8,792 nt of DNA. It comes from an uncultured Christensenellaceae bacterium (lineage in GTDB: Bacteria > Bacillota > Clostridia > Christensenellales > Borkfalkiaceae). Under the pieces are notes generated by a model. It was given only the letters and a program-made list of their open reading frames with translations, made no database searches and had not been told where the DNA came from. The number at the start of each line of letters is the position of its first letter. Within the stretch, counting starts at the first letter, position 1. The position numbers were made by a program, and so were the translations under genes. Positions 5,826 to 8,792 of the stretch are shown piece after piece. The stretch lies in assembly GCA_910587625.1 (NCBI GenBank), contig CAJUMW010000030.1, forward strand, positions 1 through 8,792, in the 5' to 3' direction.

Positions 5826-6845
5826 TTAATGTTTAACTGATATATTACGGGTTTTTGCTATATATTGTGCAACGGTGGTTGTAAGTGCCATACCCTTAAC
5901 TATACGGTTCATATAAATTTGTCCGTTGCCCGTGTCGCGGAGCGGTTCGGCGTGGCTTTCGTAATCACTTAACGCAAGTATAACCTTGTAAGCAGATGAG
6001 GCGTAATTTTGCGTATCGTCGGCGTTATACGCTTGCATTAAGTCGTCCACTACTTGCGCCACTCTTTCGTGTCCGCGTTCGCGCTCTTTGTCCTTTTCGA
6101 CGAGTTTCTTTTCTTCGAGCACAAGCGGAATAATTTCCTTTTCAAACTCTTTGCGCGTAAAGCCTTGTGCAATAAACGCCTGCGCCTCTTTTTTGATTAT
6201 CTCAATATCGTTTTGGCGTTTCATAATGATTTTGTTCGCGGTCTTGATGCGGTCTTTTGCGCTTTCGGTGTGCTGTATCTTGATTTTGATTTGGCTGTCC
6301 TTTCCGCCGAGATAACGCACCATTCCGTTCATACATACGACGCGTTGACAGATAACTTGATACTGAACGCCCGTCGAGCCGTCGAACGAATTATTGAAAA
6401 CGACGAACGAATTGAGAATATCGTCCTCAATTTGGAAGTCGTCGCCTTTTAGTACTAAAAAGCTCTTTGCATAGTCAAGGGCGTTTTGCGACTTCATAGA
6501 GGGTCCGCCGACTTCATAGTTGGCGTATCCCTCGTTTACGATATTTTCGGCAACAGCGAACGCCTCGCGGTTTCCGACTGCGTGATACTGATTACCTACA
6601 ACGCCGAGTATACAAGACGGGTTGTCAGATTTAGCAACGCCGAAATGGTTTTCGAGCTTTGAGCCGTCCGCAAGATAAAGAGGGACTTTTTCGGCAGTGT
6701 AGTCAAGCCCCGACATTTTAAGCGCGTCGTCATAGGACTTTGCGCCTGTAAGGTCAAGCCCTACGCCATCAAACATTGAAAAGCGTTTTAAAATTTTGTT
6801 GCGTGTGTCTGTGTTGGTTCTGTAGTAATTAGTAACGTATTTCAT
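5826..6845 (-). CDS. DUF932 family phage/plasmid-like protein (TIGR03299 type), 339 residues
   Basis: The sequence has the features of DUF932 proteins: KVPLYLADGSKLENHFGVAKSDNPSCILGVVGNQYHAVGNREAFAVAENIV in the N-terminal third, SFVVFNNSFDGSTGVQYQVICQRVVCMNGMVR in the middle (the family's 'F.NSFDGS.... CQRVVC.NG' region), then a long charged helix (IKTANKIIMKRQNDIEIIKKEAQAF...EKDKERERGHERV). Its length is usual for the family. The biochemical role of the family is not established; it is typical of plasmids, ICEs and phages. The start has an optimal AAGGAG site (TTAAGGAGTTTATAT). Its codons are clearly more GC-rich at third positions than those of the membrane-protein genes to the left, suggesting a separate origin. 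An unusual hairpin-bearing leader of about 180 bases precedes it. Confidence 0.9.
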   Translation of the reverse strand: MKYVTNYYRTNTDTRNKILKRFSMFDGVGLDLTGAKSYDDALKMSGLDYTAEKVPLYLADGSKLENHFGVAKSDNPSCILGVVGNQYHAVGNREAFAVAENIVNEGYANYEVGGPSMKSQNALDYAKSFLVLKGDDFQIEDDILNSFVVFNNSFDGSTGVQYQVICQRVVCMNGMVRYLGGKDSQIKIKIQHTESAKDRIKTANKIIMKRQNDIEIIKKEAQAFIAQGFTRKEFEKEIIPLVLEEKKLVEKDKERERGHERVAQVVDDLMQAYNADDTQNYASSAYKVILALSDYESHAEPLRDTGNGQIYMNRIVKGMALTTTVAQYIAKTRNISVKH

Positions 6846-7029
6846 ATATAAACTCCTTAAAAAAAATTTTCGGCTTTTTGCCGTTTTAATCTTGATTTTT
6901 TGATTTTGCTGTGATAGACTTGAAATAAGTTCAGCAAAGGGCTGGCAGGTTTAGCCCTTTGCGTGGTAGCCGTTCGGGGAAAGGGTTTCAAGCGTTTCCC
7001 GTTCGGCTTTGCCTTTCCATATCTCTCGA
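6846..7029 (-). promoter_or_regulatory. Structured leader upstream of DUF932
   Basis: These 184 bases lie between the 37-residue gene and DUF932 and contain no convincing ORF. They hold a perfect 10-bp stem with a 9-base loop (GCAAAGGGCT 6934-6943, AGCCCTTTGC 6953-6962). A 6-bp stem GGGAAA/TTTCCC (6977-6982 and 6995-7000) is bracketed by two copies of CCGTTCGG (6970-6977, 6999-7006). A short CGGC/GCCG hairpin (6871-6883) sits just before the ribosome binding site. No T-run follows the big stem in either direction, so it is not an ordinary terminator. It may be an RNA regulatory element or a protein-binding site. No clear promoter hexamers were found. Confidence 0.45.
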
Positions 7030-7143
7030 TTACTTCGTTATGTAGTCGAGTAAATCAAGAATTTGGTCAGCCGTCCATCCCTTAGCGAGTAAATACTCTC
7101 TAAGCCGTTGGACGGTTTTGTCACTTAAACCCGTAAATTCCAT
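7030..7143 (-). CDS. 37-residue helical protein upstream of DUF932
   Basis: The frame runs from ATG (7141-7143) to TAA (7030-7032), with AAAGGA directly upstream (AGGTAAAGGAAGT), and encodes MEFTGLSDKTVQRLREYLLAKGWTADQILDLLDYITK. The peptide is complete, well composed and predicted to be two or three short helices, with a turn at KGWT. That looks like a small DNA- or protein-binding helical domain rather than random sequence. It has the same orientation as the DUF932 gene and lies 184 bases upstream of it, so it is probably part of the same module. I recall similar very short ORFs in conjugative elements of Clostridia, but this was not checked by search. Confidence 0.65.
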   Translation of the reverse strand: MEFTGLSDKTVQRLREYLLAKGWTADQILDLLDYITK

Positions 7144-7206
7144 ACTTCCTTTACCTGCCTTTTAAAAATTTCGGCTTGCGCCTATCGACTGCGGTTATAT
7201 TTCAGC

Positions 7207-7250
7207 TCTCTTATAATTAAGAGAAGTTGAAGGCGTGCCTTCAACTTCTT
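7207..7250. repeat. Two overlapping, mutually exclusive hairpins
   Basis: Hairpin A: TCTCTTA (7207-7213) with TAAGAGA (7218-7224), loop TAAT. Hairpin B: AGAAGTTGAAGG (7222-7233) with CCTTCAACTTCT (7238-7249), loop CGTG, a perfect 12-bp stem. They share positions 7222-7224, so one RNA or DNA strand cannot fully form both. They lie about 65 bases upstream of the 37-residue gene on the minus strand. No T-run follows either. Confidence 0.7.
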
Positions 7251-7263
7251 ACCTGTAAGTCAA

Positions 7264-7413
7264 CACAAACAAAAGCAAACGTAAAGGGAAAAATTCTTAC
7301 CGCATAAATTCAGATAATACGGCTGAATTTTAGCCAAATTTTTTCCAAGGATAAAAGCGGAGCGGCTTATGTTAGAAAAAATTTGCGACCCTTTACTTTT
7401 GCTGACTTTGTGT
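7264..7413. repeat. Imperfect long inverted repeat, about 45-base arms
   Basis: The left arm (7264-7308) and the reverse complement of the right arm (7367-7413) align as ACACAAA-, then GCAAA[C/A]GTAAAGGG (7275-7288 versus 7389-7402, 13 of 14 identical), then an AAATT-rich stretch and C-CATAA. About 58 bases lie between the arms. The whole unit is about 150 bases, non-coding, and resembles a miniature inverted-repeat element or a pair of opposed binding sites. The alignment was made by eye and includes small gaps. Confidence 0.5.
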
Positions 7414-7420
7414 TTATAAT
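7392..7420 (+). promoter_or_regulatory. Candidate sigma-70-type promoter for the transposase
   Basis: A perfect -10 TATAAT (7415-7420) has TTTACT (7392-7397, 4 of 6 to TTGACA) at the ideal 17-base spacing. Transcription would start near 7427 and produce a leader of about 230 bases before the transposase start, which includes the hairpins at 7422-7458, 7471-7491, 7490-7504 and 7566-7627. The -35 half overlaps the right arm of the long inverted repeat. Confidence 0.5.
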
Positions 7421-7421
7421 A

Positions 7422-7504
7422 GCGTGGGGTCGAGCTTGCGAGGGGGTAACGCCCACGCAATCCGCATTATATATCCCCTTGCAGGGGATATTGTCGCAGA
7501 CAAT
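7422..7504. repeat. Cluster of three hairpins in the presumed transposase leader
   Basis: From left to right: GCGTGGG (7422-7428) with CCCACGC (7452-7458); ATATCCCCT (7471-7479) with AGGGGATAT (7483-7491), a perfect 9-bp stem with loop TGC; and ATTGTC (7490-7495) with GACAAT (7499-7504), a perfect 6-bp stem with loop GCA. The tight loops and close packing suggest a structured RNA or a replication/transfer-type site. Confidence 0.6.
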
Positions 7505-7565
7505 TACAGGGGTGGCGCACTTATTTTTACCGCATAAAAAAGCAGGACTAAGCTGACGGAAATAA

Positions 7566-7627
7566 AAAAGGGGGATTGCGGAAGGCAACGAAGCAGTTTC
7601 GCGCGTTGCCTCCGCACCCCCCCTTTT
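7566..7627. terminator. Long GC-rich terminator-like hairpin before the transposase
   Basis: Stem segments in order: AAAAGGGGG (7566-7574) with CCCCCTTTT (7619-7627), GCGG (7578-7581) with CCGC (7612-7615), and GGCAACG (7584-7590) with CGTTGCC (7604-7610). Small internal loops and a 13-base apical loop remain. On the plus strand four Ts end the stem; on the minus strand six Ts follow (complement of A at 7564-7569). It can act as a terminator in both directions, shielding the transposase from read-through or attenuating it. It is flanked by direct repeats AAAGCAGGAC at 7539-7548 and 7633-7642. Confidence 0.65.
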
Positions 7628-7655
7628 ACGACAAAGCAGGACGAAAGGAAAGACA

Positions 7656-8603
7656 ATGTATAAATTTACGGCAAAAGAAAAATACAACGCATTAAAAGCG
7701 TTGCAGTATTCAACAATAAGGATAATATGCAGACGATACAAAATAAACCGTTCCACACTCTGGCGTTGGCGTAAGCAGTATGACGGCTCATTAGAGAGTT
7801 TAATACCGAGATTCAGTCGTAAGGATATGCACCACCCTAACGAGCAAACAAACACGGAAAAAAAGCGTATTCAAGATTTATTGCGTCGTAATCCGCAAAT
7901 AGGTTTAAACGAATTATACGGCAAATTATATCGCAACTACAATTACCGCCGTAATCCTGCAACATTATATCGATATTTACATAGACAACATTTTTACGAA
8001 ACTAAAACAAGAATACCGTATAAGCCTAAGCCTTACAATACACCTTTAAAACTCGGCGTTAAATGGCAATTAGATGTGAAATACGTTCCTTTATCCTGCT
8101 ACACGGGTAACGTTGCTTGTGAACGATATTATCAATATACGGTTATAGACGAAGCAAGCCGTAAACGGTTTATTTATGCATATAAAGAACAAAATCAGGA
8201 AAGTACAGTTGATTTTATTTTACGGTCTTTTAAGTTTTTCGGTTATCGTCCTAAGATAATTCAGACTGATAACGGGCAAGAGTTTACATTTCGAAACGAA
8301 AAGACAAAAGACGGCAGAATACATTTATTTGATAAACTGTGCTTACATTTTGGGATAATTCACAAACTTAACCGTCCTCGAACTCCACGTCATAACGGAA
8401 AAGTTGAACGTTCTCACCGAAATGATAACGAGCGTTTTTATAGGTATTTGCATTACTATTCCTTTGACGATTTGCAAAAGCAAATGGCTGTATATCTGAA
8501 ACGCTCGAACGATATTCCGACTTGCGTATTACGTTCTGCCGACGATAAACGGCATTGGTTATCCCCGAACGAAAAAGAATTAGAATTGAAAAAAGCATTA
8601 TAA
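7656..8603 (+). CDS. IS481-like DDE transposase, 315 residues
   Basis: The N-terminal helix-turn-helix (about residues 10-42, TIRIICRRYKINRSTLWRWRKQY) would bind the element ends. A second helical region follows (about 63-115, EKKRIQDLLRRNPQIGLNELYGKL, ATLYRYLHRQHFY). The rve/RNase H-like catalytic core contains D140 (WQLDVKYVP), D205 (IQTDNGQEFT) and E251 (RHNGKVERSHR), in the context typical of the IS481 group. Length and order are those of a complete transposase, and the triad is intact, so it is probably active. The ATG has AAAGGA seven bases upstream. Expression is probably controlled by the long structured leader. Terminal inverted repeats could not be matched by eye, so the element's borders are open. 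Confidence 0.9.
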   Translation: MYKFTAKEKYNALKALQYSTIRIICRRYKINRSTLWRWRKQYDGSLESLIPRFSRKDMHHPNEQTNTEKKRIQDLLRRNPQIGLNELYGKLYRNYNYRRNPATLYRYLHRQHFYETKTRIPYKPKPYNTPLKLGVKWQLDVKYVPLSCYTGNVACERYYQYTVIDEASRKRFIYAYKEQNQESTVDFILRSFKFFGYRPKIIQTDNGQEFTFRNEKTKDGRIHLFDKLCLHFGIIHKLNRPRTPRHNGKVERSHRNDNERFYRYLHYYSFDDLQKQMAVYLKRSNDIPTCVLRSADDKRHWLSPNEKELELKKAL

Positions 8604-8610
8604 TATATAA

Positions 8611-8663
8611 AAATAACAGCACTTTTGGGCTGTCCGTGCGACGGCTTATTCGTGCTGTTATTT
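8611..8663 (+). terminator. Hairpin after the transposase
   Basis: A perfect 12-bp outer stem (AAATAACAGCAC 8611-8622, GTGCTGTTATTT 8652-8663) encloses 29 bases that can form an inner stem GCTGTC/GACGGC with one G-T pair. It starts eight bases after the transposase stop. The stem ends in TTATTT rather than a pure T-run, so termination is likely but not certain. It may also belong to the right end of the element. Confidence 0.65.
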
Positions 8664-8792
8664 GATTATGATTAGTCCGTTTTTCCCTCTAAAAATCTGT
8701 CGTTAAATCAAAGATAATCTATAATTAGCCGTTTAGCTTACTCATATAAATTTTTTTAAACTTTTTTGTTGCAATCAGTTGACAATTCTTCA
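8664..8792. other. Right-edge non-coding segment
   Basis: These 129 bases are AT-rich without an ORF. A consensus TTGACA (8779-8784) at the window edge could be the -35 box of a plus-strand promoter whose -10 would lie outside the window; its reverse complement TGTCAA could equally be the tip of an insertion sequence. Nothing else is supported. Confidence 0.3.

Larger units (their letters stand above)
7144..7655. other. 512-base non-coding region rich in inverted repeats
   Basis: No ORF here looks real; a 16-codon ORF (ATG at about 7369, preceded by GGAG) is the only small candidate and may be chance. The region separates the minus-strand DUF932 module from the plus-strand transposase. It contains at least six dyads, listed separately where strong, a direct repeat TTACCGCATAAA (7297-7308 and 7527-7538) and AAAGCAGGAC (7539-7548 and 7633-7642). 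It could combine two divergent promoters, the left part of an insertion sequence and possibly an origin or transfer site. None of these is proven by the sequence. Confidence 0.6.
7566..8663 (+). mobile_element. IS481-like insertion sequence, ends not determined
   Basis: The call rests on the intact transposase plus the hairpins that bracket it (7566-7627 and 8611-8663). I could not find matching terminal inverted repeats or a target duplication. The sequence TGTCAACTGATTGCAAC on the minus strand near the right edge (about 8769-8785) begins like many IS481 ends, but no counterpart is visible upstream of 7656 except a short GTCAAC at 7258-7263. The coordinates are therefore only the core of the element. 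Confidence 0.35.

Noticed and set aside
6054..6452. Plus-strand ORFs of 132 and 75 codons inside DUF932
   Set aside because: They are antisense shadows of a clear DUF932 gene without ribosome binding sites.
7260..7855. Minus-strand ORFs of 66 and 162 codons over the region upstream of and inside the transposase
   Set aside because: They run through the inverted repeats and antisense to the transposase, have low-complexity composition and no ribosome binding site or recognisable domain.
8368..8622. 84-codon minus-strand ORF over the 3' end of the transposase
   Set aside because: It is antisense to conserved transposase codons and starts within the downstream hairpin.
1..8792. CRISPR array, tRNA or rRNA genes, integrase or relaxase
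   Set aside because: No regularly spaced repeats, no recognisable cloverleaf or rRNA sequence and no matching protein motifs were seen on either strand.

Overview
The window is AT-rich, with strong AAGGAG/AGAGG-type ribosome binding sites, mostly TAA stops and a Bacillota-like (clostridial) codon style. It contains no housekeeping genes. Its content is accessory: membrane proteins of unknown function, small acidic or zinc-ribbon proteins, a DUF932 (phage/plasmid-like, TIGR03299-type) protein and an IS481-like DDE transposase. This fits a plasmid, an integrative element or a prophage-like element in a Clostridia-like host. That assignment is inference; no rRNA, tRNA or core gene is present to fix the taxonomy.

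Layout. Positions 1-1343 (+) hold a 5'-truncated gene for an exported protein with a C-terminal membrane anchor. Positions 1361-2397 (-) hold a convergent pair: a zinc-ribbon/PD-(D/E)XK-like nuclease gene interrupted by an in-frame TAA, then a 100-residue two-span membrane protein. A terminator hairpin whose loop is the stop codon of the first gene separates the two transcription units. Positions 2458-2938 carry two small convergent, overlapping ORFs. Positions 2995-5206 (+) carry a 32-residue membrane peptide tightly coupled to a 703-residue four-span membrane protein with a P-loop-like ATPase domain, closed by a strong terminator at 5213-5250. Positions 5249-7143 (-) hold a module of four genes: a 37-residue helical protein, DUF932, a 77-residue acidic coiled-coil protein and an 86-residue acidic protein. 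Positions 7144-7655 are non-coding and rich in inverted repeats. Positions 7656-8603 (+) encode the transposase, followed by a hairpin and about 130 bases without genes.

How the parts may work together. The left half (exported anchored protein, small two-span protein, tiny one-span peptide, membrane ATPase) resembles in composition an envelope-spanning secretion or filamentous-phage-like assembly module. The exported protein and the small membrane protein share the motif [NS]EP[VI]FSVG.N directly before a membrane span, on what is predicted to be the same side of the membrane. This links the two genes although they lie on opposite strands. The right half (DUF932 plus small partners) looks like a separate plasmid/ICE-type cargo module with a more GC-rich central gene. 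No replication protein, relaxase, integrase or CRISPR array is visible.
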